64,000 nucleotides of DNA from positions 82,734-146,733 of the forward strand of contig NZ_SOFH01000021.1 of assembly GCF_004402495.1 (NCBI RefSeq), written 5' to 3'. Made by a program: the position numbers and the translations under genes. This document shows, one piece after another, positions 1 through 7,710 of the stretch; position 1 is the first letter of the stretch; each line of letters opens with the position of its first letter. The notes under the pieces were generated by a model, which worked only from the letters and a program-made list of their open reading frames with translations, was not told where the DNA came from and ran no database searches. The stretch is from Cryobacterium sp. HLT2-28 (GTDB lineage: Bacteria > Actinomycetota > Actinomycetes > Actinomycetales > Microbacteriaceae).

Positions 1-774
1 GTGTACGCGATCACCCTCTCCTGGCTGCTCCCGTTTCTGCGTCGGCGGCGTCTGGCCTGGTGGATCGGCACGGTGGCGATTGCTGCGCTCGCCATCGAGA
101 TGGTCATCATCGTCGGAACCGCCTGGGCCGGAGTGACCAGCCACTTCAACGTCTCGACCCCGCTCGCGTCCACACTGTGGTCGGTGATGGCGTTCTCGAT
201 CGTCGTGGTGTGGATGGCAACGCTGCTCGTGGCGGTGCTGCTCTTCCGGGCCGACCTCGGTCATCCGGCCCGGTCGCTCGCCATCCGGGCCGGCGCCCTG
301 GTCGCCGTGGCCGGGATGGGACTCGCCTTCCTGATGACCGGGCCGACGGCGGCCCAGCTCGACAGCTTCCAAGGCATCGCCGGCGCGCACACCATCGGGG
401 TGCCCGACGGCGGACCGGGCCTGCCCCTGCTGGGCTGGAGCACAGTGGCCGGCGACCTCCGCATCCCGCACTTCGTCGGGATGCACGCCCTGCAGGCGAT
501 TCCGCTCACCGCGCTGCTGCTCGAACTCCTGGCCAGGCGCATCCCGGCCCTCGCCGAGCCGGGCACCCGGTTGCGCCTGATCTGGGTCGTGATCGGCCTC
601 TACCTCGGGGTGCTCGCGCTTCTGACCGGCCAGGCGCTCGCCGGGCAGTCGATCGTGCAACCGGATGTCGTCGCCGTGGTGTCCGCGGTGTCCCTCCTGG
701 TCGCGGCCGCCAGTGCCGCCGGCGGAGTGCTCTGGGCCGGCCAGCGCCGCGCACGCGCTGCGTTCGCCCGCTGA
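1..774 (+). CDS. integral membrane protein, 5' end cut by window
   Basis: The reading frame is open from the first base and ends in TGA at 772-774. The GTG at base 1 may be an internal valine, so the N-terminus is probably missing. At least 257 residues are visible, with about six hydrophobic segments (roughly residues 18-40, 57-83, 93-112, 162-178, 190-212 and 218-248). An extracytoplasmic loop of about 45 residues after the third segment contains the string GVPDGGPGLPLLGW. Then comes a segment carrying HFVGMHALQAIP, where histidines lie next to a helix, so heme or metal binding is conceivable but unproven. I do not recognise a named family. It converges with the MpaB-like gene on the other strand across a palindromic hairpin. 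Confidence 0.7.
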   Translation: MYAITLSWLLPFLRRRRLAWWIGTVAIAALAIEMVIIVGTAWAGVTSHFNVSTPLASTLWSVMAFSIVVVWMATLLVAVLLFRADLGHPARSLAIRAGALVAVAGMGLAFLMTGPTAAQLDSFQGIAGAHTIGVPDGGPGLPLLGWSTVAGDLRIPHFVGMHALQAIPLTALLLELLARRIPALAEPGTRLRLIWVVIGLYLGVLALLTGQALAGQSIVQPDVVAVVSAVSLLVAAASAAGGVLWAGQRRARAAFAR

Positions 775-775
775 G

Positions 776-819
776 ATACGGAGAATGCACCTGGCCGCGA
801 AGGTGTCTTTTCCGCAACT
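776..819. repeat. palindromic repeat element, family 1 copy A
   Basis: A stem-loop with arms at about 779-792 and 801-814 and a loop at 793-800; the stem has a mismatch and wobble pairs. On the minus strand its arm reads GTTGCGGAAAAGACACCTTC, nearly identical to the arm of the element at 59824-59873. It lies between two convergent genes and could act as a bidirectional terminator, although no T-run follows. Confidence 0.6.
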
Positions 820-839
820 CACCCGCGGCCAGGGAGCGG

Positions 840-1736
840 CTAGGCCGCCGCGCCGAGCCGGGCGATCCGGGCCCGGGCGGCATCCTCGGAGGTCGAGGAC
901 CGGCCGAGCAGGAAGCGCACCAGGCCGAGCACGGCGCCGGTGCCCCAGACGACCGGGAGCATCGAGCGCCGCACGCCGAGCAGGTCGCGATACTCACGGG
1001 GGATCGACGCGACGGCTCCGGCGAACATCACCCGGTAGAAGGGCATCATCGCGGGCCGGAGCGGGGGATTGCGGATGAAGCGCACCGCCTCGGCGACGCG
1101 TTCGTCGCTCTTGAGGATGCCGGCATCCCGGAAGGCGTCAAGCTGGCGCTGCAGCTCCAGGCGGGACCGGGGCGGGTTGCGCACGCCGACGAGCTCGCCC
1201 GCCTTGGCCCATTCGCAGACGTAGCCGTCCGCGCCGCCGGGGATCGGCCCGCCCCAGATGGTGTGCGACTGGAGGAACGCGTCGGTGAAGACGATGTGCA
1301 CCCAGGCGAGCAGGTCGGGGTCGCCGGCCGCATACGGGCGCTCGATGCCCTGAGCGTCGCGGTAGGTGCCCGTGACCCGGTCGTGGAACCGCCCCACCCG
1401 GGAGGACTCGTTCTCGGCCAGGGCGGTGTCGCCGAAGGTGACCGTGACGAGCCACTGGATGGTTCCGGAGAGCCGGCCGAGCGGGTCCTCCTTGTACCGC
1501 GACCAGTCGTGCACGCCGGCCATGGCGCCCGGGTGGAGGGTCTGCATGAGCAGGGCACGGATGCCGGCCACCATCGTCGCCATCCCGCCGTGCACGGCCC
1601 AGGCCGCGGAGCCGGGGCCGAAGAAGCCGACGTCGTCGCCGAGTTCGATTCTGTCGACCCACTGCGGCCGGCCCTCACCGTTGCCGGAGAACGTCACCAG
1701 AAGATGTGACCGCCAGCTGTCCACGAACCTTCCCAT
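840..1736 (-). CDS. oxygenase MpaB family protein (DUF2236)
   Basis: A soluble protein of 298 residues matching the DUF2236 / ER-bound oxygenase MpaB / rubber oxygenase (Lcp) catalytic family. Supporting stretches are GPGSAAWAVHGG near the N-terminus, a helix with MQTLHPGAMAGVHDWSRY, then WVHIVFTDAFLQSH. The histidines in these helices are the expected heme-b ligands or catalytic residues in the Lcp-type fold. No signal peptide is seen, unlike secreted Lcp proteins, so a cytoplasmic role is likely and the substrate is unknown. The ATG start is supported by a TAGCCT -10 element six bases upstream (leaderless). The gene stands alone, convergent with the upstream membrane protein. Confidence 0.85.
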   Translation of the reverse strand: MGRFVDSWRSHLLVTFSGNGEGRPQWVDRIELGDDVGFFGPGSAAWAVHGGMATMVAGIRALLMQTLHPGAMAGVHDWSRYKEDPLGRLSGTIQWLVTVTFGDTALAENESSRVGRFHDRVTGTYRDAQGIERPYAAGDPDLLAWVHIVFTDAFLQSHTIWGGPIPGGADGYVCEWAKAGELVGVRNPPRSRLELQRQLDAFRDAGILKSDERVAEAVRFIRNPPLRPAMMPFYRVMFAGAVASIPREYRDLLGVRRSMLPVVWGTGAVLGLVRFLLGRSSTSEDAARARIARLGAAA

Positions 1737-1742
1737 GCAGAG

Positions 1743-1748
1743 AGGCTA
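1743..1748 (-). promoter_or_regulatory. -10 element of leaderless mpaB-like gene
   Basis: On the minus strand TAGCCT is followed by six bases and then the ATG at 1736. No Shine-Dalgarno sequence is present. It follows the pattern seen before a dozen other genes in this window. Confidence 0.5.
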
Positions 1749-1810
1749 ACCCGGGCTGGCTGGGCATCGGCCCGGAACCCGGCAGCGGCCCGTTGTCGGC
1801 CCGCGGCCGC

Positions 1811-2131
1811 TCAGGATGGGTCGCGCGCCGGTCGGCGCCCGGCGCGGGTGACCGCCGCGCGCACCGGTGCGCCGAACGGCACGACGCGCGCGACCGGTCG
1901 CCCGCGCCGGGTGAGCACGATCTCCTCGCCGGCCTCCACGCGGTCCAGCAGCACGCCGAGGTGCCACCTCGCATCCGGCACGGAGACGGTCAGGGGCAGA
2001 AGCCCGCCGGTGCCGGAGTGCAGCAGCGGATACGGGTCGTAATCGGGATCGCGGTCGACGCCGTGGCGCCCGTCGCGCGGGCCAGGGTCGGGGAGCTCTG
2101 GCAGCTGGTCGAGATCGTCCGGGTAGAACAT
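1811..2131 (-). CDS. Phd/YefM-type antitoxin with N-terminal extension
   Basis: The product is 106 residues. Residues 47-87 match the prevent-host-death antitoxin fold: LTVSVPDARWHLGVLLDRVEAG, then EEIVLTRRGRPVARVVP. In type II toxin-antitoxin systems this part dimerises and binds the operator. The first 45 residues are acidic and rich in Asp and Pro and lie before the Phd domain; antitoxins normally carry the toxin-neutralising tail after it. The start ATG has a strong GGAGAGGAG ribosome binding site; an in-frame ATG 11 codons upstream lacks one. No RelE, YoeB, Doc or VapC gene adjoins it, so it is an orphan antitoxin or a repurposed DNA-binding protein. Confidence 0.75.
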   Translation of the reverse strand: MFYPDDLDQLPELPDPGPRDGRHGVDRDPDYDPYPLLHSGTGGLLPLTVSVPDARWHLGVLLDRVEAGEEIVLTRRGRPVARVVPFGAPVRAAVTRAGRRPARDPS

Positions 2132-2270
2132 CGTCGGCTCCTCTCCGTTGACGGATGCCTGCATTGACGGTACTTCGATCGGCATCCGTTCGCTAGTCGT
2201 TCGCCCCTGTCGCGCGGCTCCTCGCGAGCCGGTCGCGCATCCTCGCCGCGCCGGTTTCGGCAGCCCGCGC

Positions 2271-2305
2271 CCGCGACGGCACCCGCGACGGCACCCGCGA
2301 CGGCA
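2271..2305. repeat. three tandem 12-bp repeats
   Basis: The unit CCGCGACGGCAC occurs three times without gaps (the last copy ends in G) in the 261-bp space between the antitoxin and photolyase genes. The rest of the space holds only a candidate -10 for the photolyase gene. Possible slippage tract or antitoxin operator; no direct evidence for either. Confidence 0.7.
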
Positions 2306-2379
2306 GGGGGGGCTGCGAAAAGGGGCGCGCCCGCGGCCCGGAACCCTCGCAGCGATGGCCGTTGAAGGCCTGGCCGCTC

Positions 2380-2385
2380 TAGGAT
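2380..2385 (+). promoter_or_regulatory. -10 element of leaderless photolyase gene
   Basis: TAGGAT lies seven bases before the ATG at 2393 and no Shine-Dalgarno sequence precedes the ATG, so the transcript probably begins at or next to the start codon. Confidence 0.45.
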
Positions 2386-2392
2386 CAGCACC

Positions 2393-3856
2393 ATGCCGGT
2401 GTCGCGTTTCCTGTTTGCCGACCAGCTCGGCCCCCACTTCGATGACGGGGGTCCGTTGCTGATGGTGGAAGCGGCCGGCGTGCTCGGCCGGCATCCGTAC
2501 CACCGGGCCAAGGCGCACCTGATCCTCAGCGCCCTCCGTCACCGGGTCAGGGAGCTGGGCGACCGGGTCGAGTTCCTGCACGCCGAACACTATCGAGACG
2601 TGCTGGCGGGACGCGATCTTGAAGTCGTTGATCCCACTTCGTGGGGTGCTCGGGCGCTGGTGCGTGAACTCGGCGCGCGGGTGCTGCCCAGCCGCGGCTT
2701 CGTCACGAGCGAGGTCGAGTTCGCGGCCTGGGCCCAGGGCCGACCCCCGTCCCGGTTGGTCATGGACCAGTTCTACCGGCATGTGCGCACCAGCACCGGG
2801 CTGCTCATGCGTGGTCCCGACCCTGAGGGCGGCCGCTTCAACTTCGACCACGACAACCGCCGACCGCCGCCCAAGGGGGCGTCGGGCCTCGGCCTGCCCG
2901 ATCCGTACCGTCCGGTTGAGGACGACATCGACGAACAGGTTCGCGCCGACCTCGACCGGCTGGAGGCCGAGGGACGCATCCGTCTGATCGGGCAGGATGG
3001 CCCCCGCCGGTTCGCGGCCACCCGAGCCGAGGCCCTGACGGCGCTCGCCGACTTCGTCGAGACCCGGCTGGGTGATTTTGGACCGTTTGAGGATGCGTCG
3101 CTGTTGGGCGATGACGCGATGGCCCATTCGCGCCTGAGCGTTCCGCTCAATCTGGGGCTTCTGCATCCGTGGGAGGTGATCGACGCGGTGGTCGCCGCCT
3201 ACCGCGCCGGGGAAGCCCCGCTGCAGAGCGTGGAGGCCGTGGTTCGGCAGATCATGGGCTGGCGGGACTGGGTCTGGCACCTGTACTGGCATCTCGGCGA
3301 GGATTACGTGCGGCGCAGCAATCACCTCGACGCGCAGACGCCCCTGCCCAGGGAGTTCCTCGAACTCGACGGCCGCACCGTGCGGGCACGGTGCCTGAGC
3401 CACGTGCTCGACGAGGTCGGCCGCACCGGCTATGCACATCACATCCAGCGCCTGATGATCCTCGGCAATTGGGCGCTGCAGCGCGGCTACCGTCCTGCCG
3501 AACTGACCGAATGGTTCACCAACGCGTTCGTCGACGGCACGCCCTGGGTGATGCCCGCCAACGTGGTGGGGATGTCCCAGCACGCCGACGGAGGCATCGT
3601 CGCCACGAAGCCGTACGCCTCCGGTGGTGCCTACATCTCGAAGATGAGCGACTACTGCGGTTCCTGCACCTTCAACCCGAAGAAGCGGCTCGGCGAGGAT
3701 GCCTGCCCGTTCACCGCCGGTTACTGGGCCTTCCTCGACCGGGTGGAGCCGCGCATCCGGGGTAATCACCGAATGCAACAGTCGCTCGCCGGCCTGCGCC
3801 GTCTCGTCGACCGGGAGGCGGTCGTCGAACAGGAGCGCACGCGCACGGAGTGGTGA
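2393..3856 (+). CDS. phrB: iron-sulfur (6-4) photolyase, PhrB/FeS-BCP class
   Basis: A 487-residue member of the cryptochrome/photolyase-related family (COG3046) that repairs UV-induced (6-4) pyrimidine photoproducts with light and FAD. The N-terminal Rossmann-like antenna domain (residues 1-140) is followed by the helical FAD domain, where GWRDWVWHLYW and the HHIQRLMILGNWAL segment lie. Cysteines at 334, 422, 425 and 438 have spacings 88, 3 and 13, the same as the four [4Fe-4S] ligands of Agrobacterium PhrB. Length is normal. It ends 29 bp before the convergent pucR-like gene. Iron-sulfur photolyases of this class commonly bind a lumazine antenna; that is family knowledge, not visible here. 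Confidence 0.93.
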   Translation: MPVSRFLFADQLGPHFDDGGPLLMVEAAGVLGRHPYHRAKAHLILSALRHRVRELGDRVEFLHAEHYRDVLAGRDLEVVDPTSWGARALVRELGARVLPSRGFVTSEVEFAAWAQGRPPSRLVMDQFYRHVRTSTGLLMRGPDPEGGRFNFDHDNRRPPPKGASGLGLPDPYRPVEDDIDEQVRADLDRLEAEGRIRLIGQDGPRRFAATRAEALTALADFVETRLGDFGPFEDASLLGDDAMAHSRLSVPLNLGLLHPWEVIDAVVAAYRAGEAPLQSVEAVVRQIMGWRDWVWHLYWHLGEDYVRRSNHLDAQTPLPREFLELDGRTVRARCLSHVLDEVGRTGYAHHIQRLMILGNWALQRGYRPAELTEWFTNAFVDGTPWVMPANVVGMSQHADGGIVATKPYASGGAYISKMSDYCGSCTFNPKKRLGEDACPFTAGYWAFLDRVEPRIRGNHRMQQSLAGLRRLVDREAVVEQERTRTEW

Positions 3857-3885
3857 CCCTGGCGCCGTGCAGCCCAACTCGGTGC

Positions 3886-5553
3886 TCAGTCGAATTCGGC
3901 CACGCGGAGGCTGAGCCACAGGGTGAGTGTGTCGTCGGGGTTGCCGAGGTCGACGCCGAACAACTCGCGGGCGCGGCGCAGCCGGTAACGGAGCGTGTTC
4001 TGGTGCACCGAGAGCAGGTCGGCCGTCACAGCGGAATCCCGGGAACAATCAAGGTAGGTGCGCACCGTGCGCGCGTATTCGGTGCCGGTGCCGGCATCCA
4101 GTTCACGGATGCGCCTGGCCACGGGGGAGACCAACCGGGGCGTGTCCCGGAAGACCTGGGCAAGCTCCAGCAGGGTCAGCTGGCTGCGGGCATCCCGCGC
4201 GCTCGCCACCCGGCCTCCTCCTGGTCTGCCGCCGACCAGCAGGAGCACCAGGTCGGCGTCCTGGCGCGACCGGGAGATGCCGCCGAGGGTGGGCATCGAC
4301 GATCCGACCGCGGCGCGCACCGTGATCCCGAACGCGGACCCGGACCGCGCTACCACACGCTCCGCCACCGCCTCGACCTCGGCCGGTGCTGACCCGGCCT
4401 GCCCGCCGAAAAGCGCGTAGATCGTGGTGCCGATGACGACGCACTCCGAGCCAGGCTGGTGTGCCTCGCACTGGATGGCGATCAGGTCGATCATCCGCAG
4501 CAGACGGATCTCGTCGCCGGTCGGCGCGAGCTCGGGCTGGAAGGCGAGCACCACGAACGGCCCGGCCGGGTCGAGGCCCAGCTGGGAGGCCAGGAGACGC
4601 GAGTCGTCGCCGCCCTCGAGCAGGCGCCGCAGCAGTTCGGCGCGTTGCTGTCGGGCCAGGTCGGCCGTGCTCCGGGCTCGGAGGAGGTGCAGGGCGGCCA
4701 TATCGGCGGCGCGTTCCAGCGCGCGCTCGGCATCCGCGTCCAGGTCCCCGGCCGCGTCGACGACCCAGATCGACCCGAGCGGTTGCGCGCCGGCGCGAAC
4801 GGCCACGGCGAGGCGGTCGAGGCCCGGTGTGAGCCCCGGCACCCGCACGGCGCCCGGTGCGCGGAACACCGCCGCGTACTGGGCCGCGTTCTCCGGCAGG
4901 TCCGGTACCCGTCGGCCGAGGATTCCCTCGCGCCGATCGGCGTCGATGATCTGCCCCGGCACGGTCGAGTAGGCCAGGATATGCGTCTGGAGGTCTTCGA
5001 TCGCCGTGGCGCCGCCGATCATCGCGGCAATCGCGTTCGCCAGGGCGAACAGGTCGCCCACCGGTGTCGCCGAGAGGGAGCTGTCGGCCTCGCTCGCACT
5101 GGTCAGAGCGGAGTTGACCAGGGTGTCCACCTGGCGCCAGTCGAGTTCGTCGTCCACCACCAGAAGGGCCACACCTTCGGCGTCCGCCACCGCGGCGAGG
5201 GTGTCGACGGCCAGGCCGAGCGACTTCACAATGACCGCGCCGAATCCCCGGCGGGCGGCGTCGCGCACGATCCGGGGTGAGTCGGCGTCGGTCGGGTGCA
5301 CTCCGATACCGAGCAGGATGCCGGCATGCGGGCCGGGCGAGACGCTCAAGGGATCGAACAGGGTCGGGCTGGTCAGCGGCAACCGGAGCGAGCTCGGCCG
5401 TGAGGCCAGCCGCAGTCCCGACCCGTCGAGCACCGCCAGCAGCTCGGACACACCGATGCCGCCCGCCGGGGATTCCCGTGCATCGACCACGGCCGCAGCC
5501 ACGGCCGCAGCCACGGCCGCAGTTGTGGAATGGGGTGTCCGTGATGGTCGCAT
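3886..5553 (-). CDS. PucR/CdaR family transcriptional regulator
   Basis: A regulator of 555 residues. An N-terminal PucR-type sensory domain (about residues 20-140) with an Ala-rich start is followed by a GAF-like or GGDEF-like middle (about 180-420). The C-terminal HTH_30 helix-turn-helix is intact (CSRDSAVTADLLSVHQNTLR and the following YRLRRA). Family members control purine, amino acid or sugar acid catabolism. The ATG at 5553 is chosen because TACGGT lies seven bases upstream; frames further upstream run into the divergent gene. A 12-bp tandem repeat (5491-5518) encodes the Ala/Val stretch near the N-terminus. It is divergent from the acetyltransferase-racemase-ABC cassette and is its probable local regulator. 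Confidence 0.88.
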   Translation of the reverse strand: MRPSRTPHSTTAAVAAAVAAAVVDARESPAGGIGVSELLAVLDGSGLRLASRPSSLRLPLTSPTLFDPLSVSPGPHAGILLGIGVHPTDADSPRIVRDAARRGFGAVIVKSLGLAVDTLAAVADAEGVALLVVDDELDWRQVDTLVNSALTSASEADSSLSATPVGDLFALANAIAAMIGGATAIEDLQTHILAYSTVPGQIIDADRREGILGRRVPDLPENAAQYAAVFRAPGAVRVPGLTPGLDRLAVAVRAGAQPLGSIWVVDAAGDLDADAERALERAADMAALHLLRARSTADLARQQRAELLRRLLEGGDDSRLLASQLGLDPAGPFVVLAFQPELAPTGDEIRLLRMIDLIAIQCEAHQPGSECVVIGTTIYALFGGQAGSAPAEVEAVAERVVARSGSAFGITVRAAVGSSMPTLGGISRSRQDADLVLLLVGGRPGGGRVASARDARSQLTLLELAQVFRDTPRLVSPVARRIRELDAGTGTEYARTVRTYLDCSRDSAVTADLLSVHQNTLRYRLRRARELFGVDLGNPDDTLTLWLSLRVAEFD

Positions 5554-5560
5554 ATCGATC

Positions 5561-5566
5561 ACCGTA
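5561..5566 (-). promoter_or_regulatory. -10 element of pucR-like gene
   Basis: On the minus strand TACGGT lies seven bases before the ATG at 5553, consistent with leaderless or near-leaderless transcription. Confidence 0.4.
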
Positions 5567-5573
5567 GTCGCCG

Positions 5574-5591
5574 ATTGTGCCACGCGACAAT
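5574..5591. promoter_or_regulatory. candidate PucR operator palindrome
   Basis: ATTGT-N8-ACAAT is an 18-bp dyad located between the two divergent genes. It lies about 20 bp from the regulator start and 65 bp from the acetyltransferase start. A TATCTT hexamer (5602-5607) just downstream could be the -10 of the cassette. Confidence 0.45.
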
Positions 5592-5656
5592 GAAAAACCA
5601 CTATCTTCATGCTGCACGACGACGACACGGCGGTTCCGGGTGGCCACACTGGAACA

Positions 5657-6523
5657 ATGTTGCACAGCCTCGAAGTCAGCCCCGTCGTCCGCCAGGCGCA
5701 GGACGCGGCGGCCCGTGCCGCAGCGCTCGCCGGCGTGCGGGTGGGCGACGAGTCGGAGCTGGAGCGCCTCCGCGAGGTCGAAGCACTGCTGGTCACGGTG
5801 TGGGGCACCACGCAGCACGGCGCCCCGATCCCGACCGACCTGCTCCGGAGCATCAGCCACGCCGGCTGCAACGTCACGGTGGCCTACACCGGCGAGGGGG
5901 TCCTCTGCGGTGCCGCCGTGGCGATCGTGTCACCGGGCAACGCCGGGATGTACTCGCTCATCGCGGGAGTCCTTCCGGGCCTGGGCGACGCCGGCGTCGG
6001 GTTCGCGCTCAAACAGCACCAACGGGCCTGGGCTCTCGCCCGGGGGATCGACACGATGACCTGGACCTTCGACCCACTGGTGAGCAGGAACGCCCGGTTC
6101 AACCTCACGAAACTGGGCGCGCACGCGGAGGAGTACCTCAAGGACTTCTACGGCCCGATGGCGGACGAGATCAACGCGAACGACGAGAGCGACCGGCTCG
6201 CGGCGATCTGGCCCCTGACGAGCCCGGAGGCGGTCGCCTGCAGCGAGGGTGCCCCCCTCGCCACGGAACTGCCGGCCTTCACCCCGGACCAGGTGCGCGC
6301 CACCGGCCCGGACGGCCACCCCAGCACGGTCCAGGCAGCCGGGTCGACCTGGTGCCGCGTGCCGACCGACATCGTCGCGCTCCGGGTCAGGGACCCCGGC
6401 GAGGCCGCCGCCTGGCGGACCGCGACCCGCACACTCTTCACCACGGCATTCGCCTCCGGGCTCGCCGCCCACGGGGTCACCCGATCCGGCTGGTACCGGC
6501 TCGCAACCAAAGGACAGCAATGA
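5657..6523 (+). CDS. GNAT superfamily acetyltransferase (COG3375-like)
   Basis: The product is 288 residues and resembles the predicted acetyltransferases encoded next to N-acylamino acid racemases. Visible features are an acetyl-CoA-site-like stretch around IAGVLPGLGDAGVGFALK and the typical MTWTFDPLVSRNARFNLTKLG region, where Asn-Leu-Lys-Leu-Gly is characteristic of this group. I start at ATG 5657 because the candidate -10 TATCTT lies upstream and ATG 5609 (16 codons earlier) would be too close to it. Its TGA overlaps the ATG of the racemase gene (ATGA), so the two are translationally coupled. It probably acetylates or deacylates the small molecules the racemase acts on; the substrate is unknown. 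Confidence 0.82.
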   Translation: MLHSLEVSPVVRQAQDAAARAAALAGVRVGDESELERLREVEALLVTVWGTTQHGAPIPTDLLRSISHAGCNVTVAYTGEGVLCGAAVAIVSPGNAGMYSLIAGVLPGLGDAGVGFALKQHQRAWALARGIDTMTWTFDPLVSRNARFNLTKLGAHAEEYLKDFYGPMADEINANDESDRLAAIWPLTSPEAVACSEGAPLATELPAFTPDQVRATGPDGHPSTVQAAGSTWCRVPTDIVALRVRDPGEAAAWRTATRTLFTTAFASGLAAHGVTRSGWYRLATKGQQ

Positions 6524-7629
6524 GAATCGAAAACATCGAACTGCGCCGCGTCACCCTCCCACTGGTGAGCCCGTTCCGCACCTCGTTCGGCACCTCGACG
6601 GAACGCGAGACCACTCTCGTGCGGGTCAGCACCGCCGACGCGGAGGGGTGGGCGGAATGCGCCGCCGAACCTGACCCCCTTTACAGCCCCGAATTCCTCG
6701 ACGGAGCCGACCTGGTCATCCGTGACCACCTCGTGCCGCGGCTGCAGGCGCTGGGAGACGCGCTCACCGCCGAACATGTGGCCACCGCCCTCGCCCCGGT
6801 CAAGGGACACCCGATGTCCAAGGCCGTGCTCGAGACGGCCATTCTCGACGCCCAGCTCAAGGAGACCGGGGTCTCCTTCGGCCGGTACCTCGGCGCCGTG
6901 CACGACACGGTGCCGGCCGGCGTCTCGGTGGGCATCATGGATTCGCTGGACGAACTGCTCGACGCGGTCGCCGGTTACCTCGCCGAGGGGTACCTGCGGA
7001 TCAAGCTGAAGATCGAACCGGGCTGGGACCTGCTGCCCGTTCGCGCCGTGCGGGAGCGCTTCGGTGACGAGATCCTGTTGCAGGTCGACGCCAACACCGC
7101 CTACAGCCTCGCGGATGCCCGCCACCTCGCCCGTCTCGACCCGTTCGACCTGCTCCTGATGGAACAGCCGCTCAAGGAAGACGACATCCTCGGCCACGCC
7201 GCCCTCGCCAGGCTGATCAAGACCCCGATCTGCCTCGATGAATCGATCGAGTCCGCCCGGGACGCGGCGGCGGCGATCACGCTCGGCGCGTGCAGCATCA
7301 TCAACGTGAAGCCGGCCCGGGTCGGCGGCTACCTCGAGGCCAGGCGCATCCACGACGTCGCGGCGGCCCACGGAGTCCCCGTCTGGTGCGGCGGCATGCT
7401 TGAAACCGGCATCGGGCGGGCCGCGAACGTCGCCCTGGCCGGCCTGCCGAACTTCGTGTTGCCGGGGGACACCTCCGCCTCCAACCGCTACTACGCCCAG
7501 GACCTCACCGCCCCGTTCGTGCTCGAGGACGGTCACCTGCGGGTGCCCACCGGGCCCGGCATCGGCGTCGACGTTCTGCCCGACGTGCTCGCCGACGTCA
7601 CGACGGCCAGGACCGACATCAGGTTCTAG
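6520..7629 (+). CDS. N-acylamino acid racemase / o-succinylbenzoate synthase family enolase
   Basis: A 369-residue enolase-superfamily enzyme of the NSAR/OSBS subgroup. The catalytic set is complete: KLK lysines 162 and 164, metal ligands D190, E215 and D240, and K264 on the opposite face (INVKPARVGG). Such enzymes either make o-succinylbenzoate in menaquinone synthesis or racemise N-acyl amino acids. No men genes are nearby, whereas a GNAT protein and an amino acid importer are. I therefore favour the racemase role, with MenC activity as the alternative. The start ATG overlaps the stop of the acetyltransferase gene. Confidence 0.88.
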   Translation: MRIENIELRRVTLPLVSPFRTSFGTSTERETTLVRVSTADAEGWAECAAEPDPLYSPEFLDGADLVIRDHLVPRLQALGDALTAEHVATALAPVKGHPMSKAVLETAILDAQLKETGVSFGRYLGAVHDTVPAGVSVGIMDSLDELLDAVAGYLAEGYLRIKLKIEPGWDLLPVRAVRERFGDEILLQVDANTAYSLADARHLARLDPFDLLLMEQPLKEDDILGHAALARLIKTPICLDESIESARDAAAAITLGACSIINVKPARVGGYLEARRIHDVAAAHGVPVWCGGMLETGIGRAANVALAGLPNFVLPGDTSASNRYYAQDLTAPFVLEDGHLRVPTGPGIGVDVLPDVLADVTTARTDIRF

Positions 7630-7710
7630 CGCGCCGTCACGTTCGTCCCACGTCTGTTCCGCTGCATCAGTTTCGCCCTACCCCGCGCCACCCCAGTCAG
7701 GAGAGCACGA

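Noticed and set aside
6520..7629. Menaquinone-pathway menC
   Set aside because: Not excluded biochemically, but no other men gene is present and the neighbours are a GNAT gene and an amino acid importer, so I list it as racemase/OSBS without a gene symbol.
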